DNA from: Ypsolopha sequella
Taxonomy: Eukaryota; Arthropoda; Insecta; Lepidoptera; Ypsolophidae
DNA length: 64,000 bases
NCBI GenBank assembly: GCA_934047225.1
Contig: OW203992.1
Span: forward strand, 7,367,501 to 7,431,500
Direction of reading: 5' to 3'
This document shows positions 9,601 to 19,495 of the stretch, piece by piece. Position 1 is the stretch's first letter. Each line of letters begins with the position of its first letter. Below the pieces are notes generated by a model. That model worked only from the letters and a program-made list of their open reading frames with translations, had not been told where the DNA came from and did no database searches. Made by a program: the position numbers and the translations under genes.

Positions 9601-12600
9601 AAAAACTTTAAATGGCGTTAATAACATTTATTTTCAAAGCTATAACCTCAGAACATTTTTAAATGTTTAAATGTTCTGTGGCTACAACTATTTAAATTCT
9701 CGAGAATTTTCTATTAGGAGAAGGGTTTTAATATATATGTCCTAATGTAGCCGCAAATTTAAAATAGCTACAGTTGATTAGACCAGGATAGACAATTAAA
9801 AACAAAAGCGTTAGAGCTGTGGGTGAACCGCGTAATTCTCATTTTCATCAACATCAACTTGAGATTGAAATTTGACGTGCGTGCGACGACGCCCGCCTAA
9901 CATGCCATCTCTTTTGCACGCGTTGAATTTCGCATGCATTTGCTTGAAGTTGATACAAATGAGAATTACGCGGAGCCCCAGGACTAAAATTAAGCTTGGT
10001 ACTGGGCCTTAAATAATTTTCCTGAGAAACGAATACCTTCTGAGTATAAGGATCAATGCAGTCGTCCTCAGATTCAGTACAGGTGCAATCCTCGCCTTGC
10101 CAGCCAGTGTGACAGTTGCAGCGCCCGCGTTCGCAGCGGCCATGGCTGCCGCATACCATCAGTTGAGGCTGCGGGCAATCACTGTCACTATACTCGCAGA
10201 AGCGTCCATTTGATTCTTTGCAGTTCTCGCATTTGCCGCACCTGCCAAAATAACCTCATTTTCCATATTTTTCTTTAACAATACTGTAATATCTGTACTT
10301 TGAAGTTCCAAGCTAGTCTAGCATATTGCACTTTTACAAGGAACAGGAGCCGTATTTTTGAATCGTTCTTTTTCAATTGGCGTGCGAAAATATATACCGG
10401 TCTCATCTTGCAAATGACAAGTTCTAATGTGCTACGTGAGATGGGTATATACTTTCGCACGTAAATTGAAAACGAACGATTCAAAAATACGGCTCCAGGC
10501 CAGGGGCTTAATTCTTCCGCGATTCTACAATTAGCATCATAGTAAAGTTTAAGAACAGATGTCATGACACGACCAACTCAGTTGTGGCCGTGGCGAGATG
10601 TCATGCTGTTTCATTTCGCTATAAGGTGCACGCTCCATGAAACTTGCGAGGACAATACAATCGTGCCGAATACGTCGCGCGTGCAACATTAAAAAACTTG
10701 TGTCAGGAGAAACCAGACTTTTGCAAGGCTGTGGACGTTTTCGAACATTATTTTTAGTTATTATTAATCTAGATAACATTTTCGATGTTTGACTCGTATT
10801 AATTTTTTGATTTTGTCTAAAACAATAAAAGCACATTCAGCTTAAATTTTGGTAAAATTTACGTATTTTAGGGGTTTGTTGTTAAGATATTACTCAAATT
10901 TCACGATTTTTAGTTCGACTTAAACATAAATCTGGATAATGTTAATAGTCTTAGCCTAAAATATGCCATTTCATAGACACCTCATGGTGATAGGGTTTGT
11001 ATGGAGGTTTGTGTGTGATGACGCCTCAGATATCTGAGTCTACTGAATGCTGAATCTTAAGACCTCGGTTCCAATATGTTTGTTTCCAAAACCACAAACA
11101 TTGAACAGTGTACCTACTACTCATATATCTAATGTTATTGTCACTGACATACCTTGACTCCAACAAAATTCAATACCATTGTATTTTGCGTACGTAAAAA
11201 TTCAAAAACATTCCAAAAACAAATATTGTTCACTTTGGAACTCCCATTTTAAGCTGTAATAGGAGAGGCCCGTCCTTTTTTTAAATTCGAAGATCGAATC
11301 ACGAGTTCAAAGTTCGGGGCGAACTCAAGATGTTGATTTTGGGTGTGAGTGAGGATGTGTAAAGTATAGTAGGTGATTGTATGTATGTGGGAGTGTGTGT
11401 AAGATTGTGAGGGGGCATGCGACAAAGGGATTAATTTAGAAAGTATGTAGTTTGTACCTGCACTCGCCACGTCCGCTGCATCTACTTGTTTCGTTCGGTC
11501 TAATACAATTGTAATCAAAATCCGTTACGTTTCTTTCGCCCTCGCAGAAGCAATTGTCACCACTCCTAAAAAAAAAACAGCGGGTGTCAGAGTTTTTTTT
11601 TTTTAAGTAATTTATCAACATTGCAGCAAAATAGTAGTTTATGCTACAAGGGCAAAAAGGAATAAAGTACGAGGACGATTTAAAACACGAGCGTAGCGAG
11701 TGTTTATAACGTAACCGAGTAATTTATTGCTCTTACGCCCGTGTATCATACTACGTTTTTCAATGCATAGTGTGAGGAAATAAAACAAATATAATCTTGT
11801 GAACTTTAAATTATGATTGGTTCAAAATAACTGTATCGAGAGCCGTTAAACAGTGGAAAAAATATAACATTTATGGTACACAGGAAATTCTGCAGGTTTG
11901 TCAAACATTGTAAATAAATAAAAAATAAAAAAATAATAAAGCCCTAGGGCAAAATAATCGACTTTCTGTTCGTTCGGTTTTGATGCATAAAAAGTGGGCC
12001 TTTACGAGCACTTGCATTGAAAAAAATCTTAAATAACTAAACCGTCCCTCTGAAACCCATACGGGTTTATGCAAGTGACACGCTGCCAGCTCGCTACAAA
12101 CAGTACAATTTATTTGTTATTATGCTAACACCCACGGTAGATATAGTTTTACTTTTGGATAGTCCAGACGACAAGTCTGCGCACAACTCGGCCGGCAATC
12201 CGTTCAGAATCCCCGTTAGAAGGTATTCCCATTTCCTCATGCCGTAGGCGTTAGTATATCTTGGCAGCCGATATACAGGGAGGTAGGATAACCTACGCAG
12301 TCGATTTTATACAATACAACCGTAAAATATTTAAGAGGCTATGCGAATTTCATTTTTGTCACTGTCACTCCAAGCGAAAAATCGCGCAGTGCGAGAGGGG
12401 CGGATTCAGGGCAAAAGGGAAAAAAGTTGGTTTTATATTTTTATTAAAAAAACTAAAATAGCTAGCAAAATATCAAATCTCTAGATATTGTTGAAACACA
12501 CCTAATAAAATATGTTTCAGTTCTGTATATGGTTCCTATTCGTCAATCGAGGAGAAAAAGTGTGTTTGAAGACCTCATTCACAACAATTATTTCTGTCGA

Positions 12601-15600
12601 GGAAAATTTATCCAAACATGTTTTCCAATTTCAATACCCTAGATTATATAGTCAAAAGGCATATACCAGAAATTCATTGAAATTTTTTGTGTAATTCATG
12701 AAATACACAGAAAAGAAACACCCGTATTTATTTCGCATATCGCCTTAAGTGGATACTTCTTAAGGGCACCGTGTTCGCCCGAACTCTAAATTAATGGACA
12801 TCATCAAATAATCTGAATTATGATTTAATATGGAAATGTGCAGTATAATGGACCTCGTCAAATTAATGAATATAAATTTAATTAGTGAATGAGACCTTTG
12901 CATCAAATATTTATTAAACAAATAACCTCAAAGGATCAAGATAAAGGCGAGACCGGGGGTCCCAGAGACCTTTAACATTTCATACCAATTACTTTGTTTT
13001 ACGTTGAAAGACAATTAAAATACTTCTTTGACTTTTATACTATCTGACAATTATATTATTGAGGCACATTTATAAGTGAAAAAAAAATAGTTGATTGGCT
13101 AAATAGGTATAATATTACCGTTTCTCGTCGCACTTGCAAACACCACATTGGTATGTCCCGAACCCATTGCACATTTTAGATTTCTCTTGTCCTGGTAGTT
13201 TCTCACAATCACATTCACAAAGAGCCTCTACGTCTATCCTCAATTTTTCGCTGAGACCAACAACACTGATTTCCACGGGAGGAATATTATCAGTGCACTT
13301 TTCTAAGGTAATAGTGATACTAATGTTTTTGGACTCTTTTTCTTCGACCCTGCATTCTGGCTTGGTATTGACAAGTTCGGAGCAGGGAGGGTCCAACTTC
13401 ACTTTGACGATAGGACTCATTATATTCAGCCTCGGGAATCTAAGTAGATCCTGTGAACAATAATTATACATCCATATTAATAAAATATTAAAGTTGAACA
13501 ATATTGTTACATCCATATTAATTAAATAATATAAAGTTGTAATTTTCTTTTCACTTTAAAGATAATACTCACCATGTAAGATTGGAGTATTATTTTGGGA
13601 ATATGGCTACTGTCTTTCAAGTTCGTACACTTGGCACCTTCAATCTGTCTGGCCAGCAAGTCGTAAGGCTGCCTAACTTGGTTATGAATTGCGAAAATAA
13701 CCTGAACATGTTCTTTTTTGACGATGTGACTGATTTGTCCTACAGACGGATAGTCCAGTGCGAGAGCCCTGCTGTATTCATTGTTCTTTAAATGGCACTT
13801 CATGTCGAATGGCCTGAAGGCTCCAACGATTTTGCCGTCACCAGCGCTGTGGTACGTCGCGTCGGTGAACAATACAATAATACGTAGGGCCTCCTCTTCC
13901 CTCCATCCGAGGTAGTCTTTGCACAGGATCACTTGCATCAGTGCCTCGAGTCCAGCTTCTGGTATATCGTAGTTCAGACTACTGGGTGAAAAGGACTCGA
14001 TTTGTTTTTTAAACGAGGTTAGGGAGTCTGTCAGATTTATGTGGTTTCTGTAGGAATACGTATTCTTATGATAGGTTTTGCTGAAAATTTAAGATCGACA
14101 GGAAGGCTGAAATTAATATACAAAGAACGGACATAAATTATTAGTCTTCCATATTTTCAAAGTCATACTTACTCAACAATAGGAGGGGCAGGTTTGTCAA
14201 CAAAACTACCCATGCCCATTCGAACATTAGTCGATACGTTGCCGTTGGAAAGAGTATTGTATATCTCACTAATTTGGGCTTTCAGGCTTGAACTGTGGGT
14301 GATCATACTATACGAGGAGTCCATTAAAAAATATATATCCAAAGGATAACGGGGACTAAGTTGGTATGAAATGTTAAAGGTCTCTGGGACCCCCGGTCTC
14401 GCCTTTATCTTGATCCTTTGAGGGGTCAGATGGACCTTCATCGTATTACTGCTTCCAGGGGATAAGGGGTCTTCTTGTGTAATTGTTATGTTGTTTAGTG
14501 GATTCTCAACACCTTCAGCGCACCAAGTACTGTTCGATCTTGAGAAAGCTTCAGTCTGGCATCTTTTAATTGTTGCGTTTTCCTGAAGAATAAATAGCTG
14601 GGTAACTAAGATTATATGTTTTTATAGCGACATTCGTCACTTAGGATCTTAGAGCTTGAGTATTATTAGAGTGCAATGCAAATTCCATTATTCAAATATT
14701 TGTTTACTTACTAGAAATTTGTTTCTCGTTGATCTTTTCTTGTTTGCAATGCACTCTAATAATACCTATATTTAGTTTAAAGAGACATCATCGCTTAGGA
14801 TCTTAGAGCATAAATATTATAAGATGCAATGCAAATTCCATTTTTCAAATATTTGTTAACTTACCAGAAATTTGTTTCTAGTTGATCTTTTTTTAGTTTT
14901 CAATGCACTCTAATAATAGTATTTTCAATGCATGTGTTCGTAAAGGTCCACTTTTTATGCATCAAAACCGAACAGAAAGTCGATTATTTTGCCCTAGGGC
15001 TTTATTATTATTATTTTTTTTTATTTATTTACCATGGTTGGCTAACCTGCAGCCTTTCTTGTGTACCATAAATGTCATACTTTTTTTTCCACTGTTTAAC
15101 GGCTCTAGATACAGTCCTTTTGAGCCAATTACAATTTAAAGTTCACAAAATTATATTTGTTTTATTTCCTCACACTATGCATTGAAAAACGTAATATGAT
15201 ACACGGGCGTAAGAGCAATAAATTACTCGGTTACGTTTAAAACACTCGCTACGCTCGTGTTTTAAATCGTCCTCGTAATTTATTCCTTTGCGCCCTTGTA
15301 GCATAAACTACTATTAGAGTACTTAGGTAACTTTTGTAAGATATAGCGAATTATTGCCGTATAAAGAAGAATAAATTTATTAATTATCTAAATCCTTATA
15401 CCAATAAACATATTTTTTATATTTTTTGTAATTGATTAATTTGAAATACACGCTTAAAAGATTGTATGTCTTTATTATCCTGTATATTTAATTTAATAAT
15501 TAGTATTGTAGTGTAACCTGGTGTAACCCTAACTCTGGTGTACCGTGTGTGGACTCTGGACTGCGACTTGCATTTCACAGTTCACACTCGGAACACCTCT

Positions 15601-18600
15601 GACAGCCCCTCAGGGATTCGTGTCGTGACGATATGTGTCAGTGTATTCTTTTTGTGGTATTGACTATAGTCGTCTCAATCCGTCCGTATCCCTATTATAA
15701 ATGCGAAAGTGTATGTGTTGGTTTGTAGTTCTTTCACGCATCAACTGAGCAACGGATCGAAGTGATTTTTTGGCTTGGTACCATCCTCCCTGGTGGGTCA
15801 TTTTTCGTCCATCGTTCGTCCCCGGTGTTAGTTCTAACGGGAACGCTAGCACGTGATGATGTTTATCAAGGAAGATGGCATAAACCAAGAGCTATCGTAC
15901 CCGGTAAAACAAAGAGAGAGACAAAGATGAATACTTAGTTATTTTTTACTGCAAAAAAATTCGATCACAAATGAAAAGATTTGCTTTGTAATTTTCAATA
16001 TTTTTATTACTTATCGTACTCTCGTAAGTAAATCTTTATCATTAAAAACTGTGTGTTATAAATACAAAAACCAATTTGCTATCGTTGCGCTAGACAGAGT
16101 TGCGCCCTGACGGAAACTTATTTTAATGCAAATTCAACTATAAACCGTAAATCATCACAATGAGATGGGTTTTAACGCCGCCGTCAAAGATGCGACTGAT
16201 CGTACAATATCGTACAATCGAGCGGCAAATTGAAGGATCCGGAAATTATAATATTATTAAAACTCGCGTGAGCTGACATACTAAATTATTATTACATACG
16301 GCTTGAACACTCACGTGTGATTGTTGTTGACTATATGCCAACCGTTTCACCGATACAATTTCGGCATTATCAAGGCGAGTGTCGTTCTTAGGACGACCAC
16401 GCGGCGTTCACCGTCGTTGTCAAACGGGCACTGGCAGCCGCCGATAGGCGAGCTGCACGCATTGCTCGTGCGCTGAGCGTTTGCCCTGAGCTGAGGATTG
16501 TGGTGGGTGGTTGCTTATAAAACAAACCGGCCAAGTGCGTGTCAGACTCGCGTACCTAGGGTTCCGTATTGTGGATGATAAATTTAGCGATCCAACGAGG
16601 TAACGCTGCTAGCGTCTTGGGTACCCTCCCCAACGGCGACGATTTAAAAAACATTTTTTATTTAATATAGGCATTGTTAGTAATTTTAATTTAGATTAGT
16701 TGTTAATTATAATATAAAATACTTTATATTTAGGTTGTTTTGATTGTAAGAATTTTTGTTTGTATTGGAAAATAAATAAATTTGAATTTGAAAAAAAAAA
16801 TTTACTTTTTTTTTTCGTGAATTTCTCAACCGCTTTATTTTTCCTGTAATCTTTACGTAAACACATATTACCATGATATTTGTCATATTTTTTGGTCCAC
16901 CAGTTCTAGAGATAATGGGGGGGACATACACATTTTTGGGGTTTTTGAAAGATTTCTCGAACCAAGTGCCAGTAAATATAGTAGAATTATATATTTTTAT
17001 TAAAATCAGCTTTTTAATGCCTACAATTTGATACCCATATTGTATTTTTATAAAATATATTTTTCATTTATTTTACTTCTTTTTTTATATTTCTCATTTG
17101 TGCTGAATATTTTTTTAATCGCTATACTTTTCCTGTAATTGGCCAGTTATTATCTATAATTGACATTTTTTTCATATTTTTCGGTCTACCAGTTTCGGAG
17201 ATGAGGATACATATTTTTGGGGTTTTTGAAAGATTTCTCGAAACCAGTGCCAGTAAATATTGTAAAAGTGTATATTTTTACAATCAACTTTTCAATATCT
17301 ATAATTTGATATCCATATTGTATTTTTAGGCTAATATTTTTTTTCACTTTTGTTTAGGAAATATTTTGAACAATTTAAAATTTTTCATTTTTTTTTTATA
17401 CTTACCGTGATAGGTATGTGGGCAAATTAATGCAATTTTTGTAACACATACATGCACCCCCTCATACATACTTCCATAGTACGGATGCATGCGGCATGTT
17501 ATTTTTCTTTTATTATATACATATTTCTTTTGTGTACTTTTTATTACTTTAATAAATTTTTGTAAATATTAAGTAAATTTTTTAAAATTTTTGAATCTAT
17601 TTTCTAAAACCAAAGCTGCGGACTGAAGGAGTGGAGTCTTCCGATACAGGTATTTTTACTTAAAAGAAGGCAAGCTGCAATTGCAAACTGTAAATATTTG
17701 GTTAACTTATCACAATAAACATTTCTATTTTTTTTTTTTCTTATAAAATGCAACACATGATTATCATAGTACGAAGATCAGCGGGCCTATTATGTATCTC
17801 TAGTTGCCTATCAAAAACATAGATATACTATCGAATTCCGATTTCCTAAGGATATGTTCGCACTTGAAGTGACGACACAGTTCGTTAATAGTTCAATACC
17901 CACTAAAGGAAATTTTGAAATTTCAGTTTTTATCTATGTTTTTGATGATAGGCACCTAGTACAGTTGGCAACTAAAGATACAGAATAGGGGGGCAGGTCA
18001 CGAGCAGTCATGCAGAGGTCGACGATTTCCTTTGTATCGAGACTAGTGTTGCCAACCGTACTTTAAAATAAAGTATCTTACGTTATTTTGGGTCTCTGTA
18101 CTTTATACTTTTGAATACCAATAAAGTACGTGAAAATACTCTATTTCAATCTTTACGTAAAATTAGACGTAGACTGAAATTACCAGCCAGCGAAAACAAA
18201 GCCGTGAAGAAATCCGAGGGAAAATGTATGACTTGTGCGCAGTTGTGCGTTTGTGTTTGTGCAAAGAGCACAAAAATACAGTTTCACAAAAGGATTTCAA
18301 GCTTGGCCTTCCTAGTTCCTACCGTCCGCTGCAACGATATTTTTTCAAAAAAATGTTGAACGCCCTTGAATAAAGGATACTTTTTTTTAAAGGACCGTAC
18401 TTTTTATTTACCTTCCCTGAAATCAGATATACTTTATTTCTTCTAAAAAAAGTTGGCAACCCTAGTCGAGACGGCGGCATTTCCTTCGACGCGACGGCAG
18501 GTGTCGGTCGGGGGAATGACCCGCTTTGCATCGTGTCGCCAAACGACTTACCGTCCATACCGCTGGACACCAAACGCATCTCTCCGAAGCATATTTGATA

Positions 18601-18707
18601 CATGCACCACAAGTTTCCTGCTGAATGCACCCACTTTCAAGAATATCATCACCTTGAACAAATATAAAACTTACTGAAGCTAACAAAACTAACAACGGAC
18701 TATACAT
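6439..18707 (-). CDS. ITGB-A: integrin beta subunit (8 coding exons, 779 aa)
   Basis: This is a cell-surface adhesion receptor subunit that would pair with an integrin alpha chain. Exons in coding order: 18552-18707, 14173-14582, 13573-14080, 13119-13450, 11458-11565, 10037-10241, 7505-7904, 6439-6659. Intron phases are 0,2,0,2,2,0,1 and the joined frame is open. Domains: signal peptide 1-19; PSI (Cys-rich) to about 95; hybrid; beta-I about 130-365; hybrid second half to about 445; four I-EGF modules; beta tail; one transmembrane helix from about 708; and a roughly 50-residue tail with IHDTREYNKF, NALY and NPRY. MIDAS residues DSSYS (140-144), E230 and D262 are present, and the SyMBS set NYDIPE (225-230) is kept. 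The ADMIDAS pair is replaced by TH, and the specificity loop lacks its two cysteines. The first NPxY has lost its proline. Length is normal for the family. It is a diverged paralogue; no specific orthologue is claimed. Confidence 0.93.
6715..6845 (-). repeat. Dispersed repeat fragment in ITGB-A intron 7
   Basis: It is a reverse-complement copy of the 3' part of the repeats at 46255-46505 and 48105-48365, sharing the 'accctcgcaccagtgacgc' region and the 'gggatggatata' region, with divergence. Confidence 0.6.
7505..7904 (-). CDS. ITGB-A exon 7: last I-EGF and beta-tail domain
   Basis: It begins after the acceptor 'ttccattag' in phase 0 with VCAGFGKCNCGKCACF, the canonical I-EGF pattern, and continues through the cysteine-rich beta tail. 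The donor chosen is 'TTTGGA|gtaagttc' at 7504/7505. It gives phase 1 and the junction ADIW-IVVYTIIG. A weaker GT at 7447 also keeps the frame but adds 19 unconserved codons. Confidence 0.9.
7963..8375. mobile_element. MITE with 19-bp TIRs and TA target duplication (intron 6)
   Basis: The perfect terminal inverted repeats 'agcccaaatgactcgcccc' (7963-7981) and its complement (8357-8375) are flanked by TA on both sides (7961-7962, 8376-8377). Size is 413 bp and it is non-coding. The TA target suggests mobilisation by a Tc1/mariner transposase. Confidence 0.8.
8383..8480 (+). mobile_element. tRNA-derived SINE head
   Basis: It has an A-box-like 'tagctcaagggtagaacgc' and a perfect B box 'ggttcgattcc', followed by the body 'caccaatgagtttttcggaa' that is shared with the SINE at position 1-110. 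It is adjacent to the TA MITE. Confidence 0.75.
8680..8870 (+). repeat. Dispersed repeat copy ('gctgaacggtgaaggaaaacatcgt' family)
   Basis: Similar blocks occur at 21640-21865 (longest), 15530-15650 and 4250-4330. Shared segments include 'cggcgatagggctcacca' and 'gcgggtgtaccgagtg'. Confidence 0.6.
8908..9328 (+). mobile_element. TTAA-flanked MITE, family C, copy 1
   Basis: Imperfect terminal repeats ('ttaagaggctatgcg' and the complement of 'cgcatatcgccttaa') include TTAA at both ends. It is about 90 per cent alike to 12331-12748 in the same orientation. TTAA targets are typical of piggyBac-mobilised elements. Confidence 0.7.
9329..9820. other. Intronic AT-rich stretch, nothing recognised
   Basis: This part of ITGB-A intron 6 has no coding or element signature visible beyond short A/T runs. 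Confidence 0.4.
9821..9979. repeat. Foldback family A, copy 1 (diverged right arm)
   Basis: Its left part is identical to the left arm of the palindrome at 22521-22681 apart from one base. Its right part matches 35700-35767 and not a perfect inverse. Its open frame runs into exon 6 but is separated from it by the exon donor, so it is intronic. Confidence 0.8.
10037..10241 (-). CDS. ITGB-A exon 6: I-EGF modules 2-3
   Basis: The acceptor is 'tattttggcag|G' and the exon enters in phase 2. It encodes CGKCENC then GRCERGRCNCHTGW-type repeats and DDCIDPYTQK. The donor 'CAGAAG|gtattc' leaves phase 0 and joins directly to VCAGFG of exon 7. Confidence 0.9.
10346..10496. repeat. Foldback element (about 55-bp arms) in intron 5
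   Basis: The outer end 'ggagccgtatttttgaatcg' is mirrored by 'cgattcaaaaatacggctcc'. The arms stay alignable for about 55 bp. Non-coding. Confidence 0.8.
11458..11565 (-). CDS. ITGB-A exon 5: I-EGF module 1-2
   Basis: The acceptor is a T-run followed by 'ag|GAGTGG', and the exon enters in phase 2. It encodes SGDNCFCEGERN through SRCSGRGEC. The donor 'TGCAG|gtacaa' leaves phase 2. Its 108 nt keep the cysteine spacing with both neighbours. Confidence 0.88.
11632..12024 (+). repeat. Repeat family B, copy 1 (inverted partner at 14923-15313)
   Basis: About 390 bp match the reverse complement of 14923-15313, including 'gccctagggcaaaataatcg' and the short palindrome 'cacgagcgtagcgagtg'. Together the two copies bracket exons 2-4 of ITGB-A. 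Confidence 0.8.
12331..12748 (+). mobile_element. TTAA-flanked MITE, family C, copy 2
   Basis: A direct-orientation copy of 8908-9328 with the same TTAA-bearing ends. With copy 1 it brackets exons 5 and 6. Confidence 0.7.
12926..12988 (+). repeat. Perfect 63-bp inverted copy of ITGB-A exon 2 inside intron 4
   Basis: All 63 bases equal the reverse complement of 14361-14423, which lies inside exon 2 and codes for 21 residues of the hybrid domain. The intronic copy is antisense to the gene, so the primary transcript contains the exon segment and, about 1.4 kb later, its exact complement. No transposon ends flank it. Confidence 0.95.
13119..13450 (-). CDS. ITGB-A exon 4: second half of hybrid domain and start of I-EGF1
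   Basis: The acceptor is 'ttgttcacag|GATCTA', phase 0. It encodes DLLRFPRLN through ALCECDCEK and SKMCNGFGTYQCGVCKC, the classic hybrid-to-EGF transition. The donor 'AAACG|gtaat' leaves phase 2. Confidence 0.92.
13573..14080 (-). CDS. ITGB-A exon 3: core of the beta-I domain
   Basis: The acceptor is 'aaattttcag|CAAAAC' and the exon enters in phase 2. It encodes the SyMBS motif NYDIPE, the MIDAS aspartate in LFTDATYH and the GDGKIVGAF loop. The donor 'ACATG|gtgagt' leaves phase 0. The region between VDKPAPPIVE and NYDIPE has no cysteine, so the usual specificity-determining loop disulfide is missing. Confidence 0.93.
14173..14582 (-). CDS. ITGB-A exon 2: PSI end, first half of hybrid, start of beta-I
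   Basis: The acceptor is 'ttattcttcag|GAAAAC', phase 0, 47 codons upstream of the first internal ATG. It encodes KRCQTEAFSRSNSTWC of the PSI, the hybrid strand HLTPQRIKIKARPG and the MIDAS segment YFLMDSSYSMITH. The donor 'GTTGA|gtaagt' leaves phase 2. Confidence 0.93.
14667..14764. repeat. Foldback family K fragment, copy 1 (intron 1)
   Basis: It starts 'tattattagagtgcaatgca' and ends with the mirrored 'tgcactctaataatac'. It is shorter than the full copy at 20591-20783. Confidence 0.6.
14812..14918. repeat. Foldback family K fragment, copy 2 (intron 1)
   Basis: A second, diverged copy about 50 bp after copy 1, again ending 'caatgcactctaataatag'. The two look like a local duplication. Confidence 0.55.
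14923..15313 (-). repeat. Repeat family B, copy 2 (inverted relative to 11632-12024)
   Basis: It lies in ITGB-A intron 1 and shares about 390 bp with copy 1, interrupted by small indels. Confidence 0.8.
15530..15650 (+). repeat. Dispersed repeat fragment (same family as 21640-21865)
   Basis: Shared pieces include 'gacttgcatttcacagt' and 'gggattcgtgtcgtgacgat'. Confidence 0.55.
16357..16440 (+). repeat. Short repeat also found at 45293-45365
   Basis: Both contain 'gagtgtcgttcttaggacga' followed by 'ggcgttcaccg' and 'tgtcaaacgg'. One copy is in an intron of each integrin gene. Confidence 0.6.
16527..17350 (-). repeat. 'gggttccgta' dispersed repeat, reverse copy with internal duplication
   Basis: The end 'ccaagtgcgtgtcagactcg' is the complement of the end of the copy at 18985-19495. 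Two similar internal blocks (about 16850-17090 and 17125-17350) appear in tandem. It is interrupted by a short LINE fragment at 16583-16800. Confidence 0.55.
16583..16800 (+). mobile_element. 5'-truncated LINE 3' end nested in the repeat
   Basis: It ends 'aaataaatttgaatttg' plus a poly-A run and is bracketed by 'aaattta'-like target repeats at about 16578 and 16801. The 5' part 'ccaacgaggtaacgctgcta' looks like residual ORF sequence. Confidence 0.45.
17351..18043. other. Intron 1 AT-rich stretch, nothing firm
   Basis: A weak inverted repeat around 17800-17950 ('ctatcaaaaacatagata' against 'tatctatgtttttgatgata') suggests a decayed foldback. Nothing coding was seen. Confidence 0.35.
18044..18464. 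mobile_element. hAT-like MITE next to ITGB-A exon 1
   Basis: The termini 'tagtgttgccaac' and 'gttggcaaccct'+'a' are inverted repeats with one mismatch. The flanking 8-mers 'atcgagac' (18036-18043) and 'gtcgagac' (18465-18472) form a 7/8 target duplication, the hAT length. It lies 88 bp inside intron 1 from the exon 1 donor. Confidence 0.7.
18552..18707 (-). CDS. ITGB-A exon 1: signal peptide and start of PSI
   Basis: ATG at 18705-18707 in the context 'caacATG'. It encodes the hydrophobic leader MYSPLLVLLASVSFIFVQG then the PSI cysteines CIQQETCGACIKYASERCVWC. The donor 'GGACG|gtaagt' is perfect and in phase 0. The PSI register matches exon 1 of ITGB-B. Confidence 0.92.
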
Positions 18708-18984
18708 GTTGTCAGTGATGGGATAGGAATATATTTGAAACTTCGGGAAAAACAGACGTTAGGTAAACCGCAATGAACTTAAATAAGTTTACGTCATTTT
18801 AGAGTTCTTTAGACGACAGATCATGTTTTCAATAGGAGCCAATCGTTCCCATTGCTTTTAACTCAAGGGGTGTCAATGATTGGCATACCTCGTAAAGTTA
18901 TTGGCGTGCATGGTGTGTTTAACGTTTTGTTTATATATATATATATATATATACTATATCTATCAAAGTAAGACTATATCTTCA

Positions 18985-19495
18985 TTCGTTTTTAGGGTTC
19001 CGTAGTACCTAAAAGGTACAAAAGGAACCTTTATGGTGAGACTCCGTCAGTCCGTATATCAAGCCTCATAACTTTAGCACCGTTAAAGATAAAGACATGA
19101 AGTTTGGCACAAACATAGCATTAATTTGCTCACATATTACGGTGTAAAAAAACATATGAAAAATTTGAAAATGTTCAAAATATTTCCAAAAAAAAGTGAA
19201 AAAATAAAAAAAAATATCCTAAAAATACAATATGTGTATCAAATTGTAGATATTAAAAAGCTTATTGTAAAAATATATACTTTTACTATATTTACTGGCA
19301 CTGGTTTCAATAAATCTTTAAAAAACACAAAAATATGTATGTCGCCCCTTATCTCCGAAACTGGTAGACCAAAAAATGTGAAAAAAATTTTGATTATAGA
19401 TCATAACAGGCCAATTACAGGATTGACTAAATTAAATTTATCATCCACAATACGGAACCTTAGGTACGCGAGTCTGACTCGCACTTGGCTGTTTT
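18985..19495 (+). repeat. 'gggttccgta' dispersed repeat, forward copy
   Basis: It starts 'tttttagggttccgtagtac' and ends 'gcgagtctgactcgcacttg'. Related pieces lie at 16527-17350, 24553-24730, 25445-25770 and 31745-31830. The family resembles a very common lepidopteran repeat. Confidence 0.6.

Noticed and set aside
9854..10036. Reading exon 6 of ITGB-A on into a frame ending ARQISISS
   Set aside because: The extra residues come from foldback family A. The same peptide appears at 35639-35760, far from any integrin exon, and a GT donor at 10036 joins cleanly to exon 7.
13134..13791. Plus-strand frames over ITGB-A exons 3 and 4
   Set aside because: They are antisense shadows of conserved integrin coding sequence.
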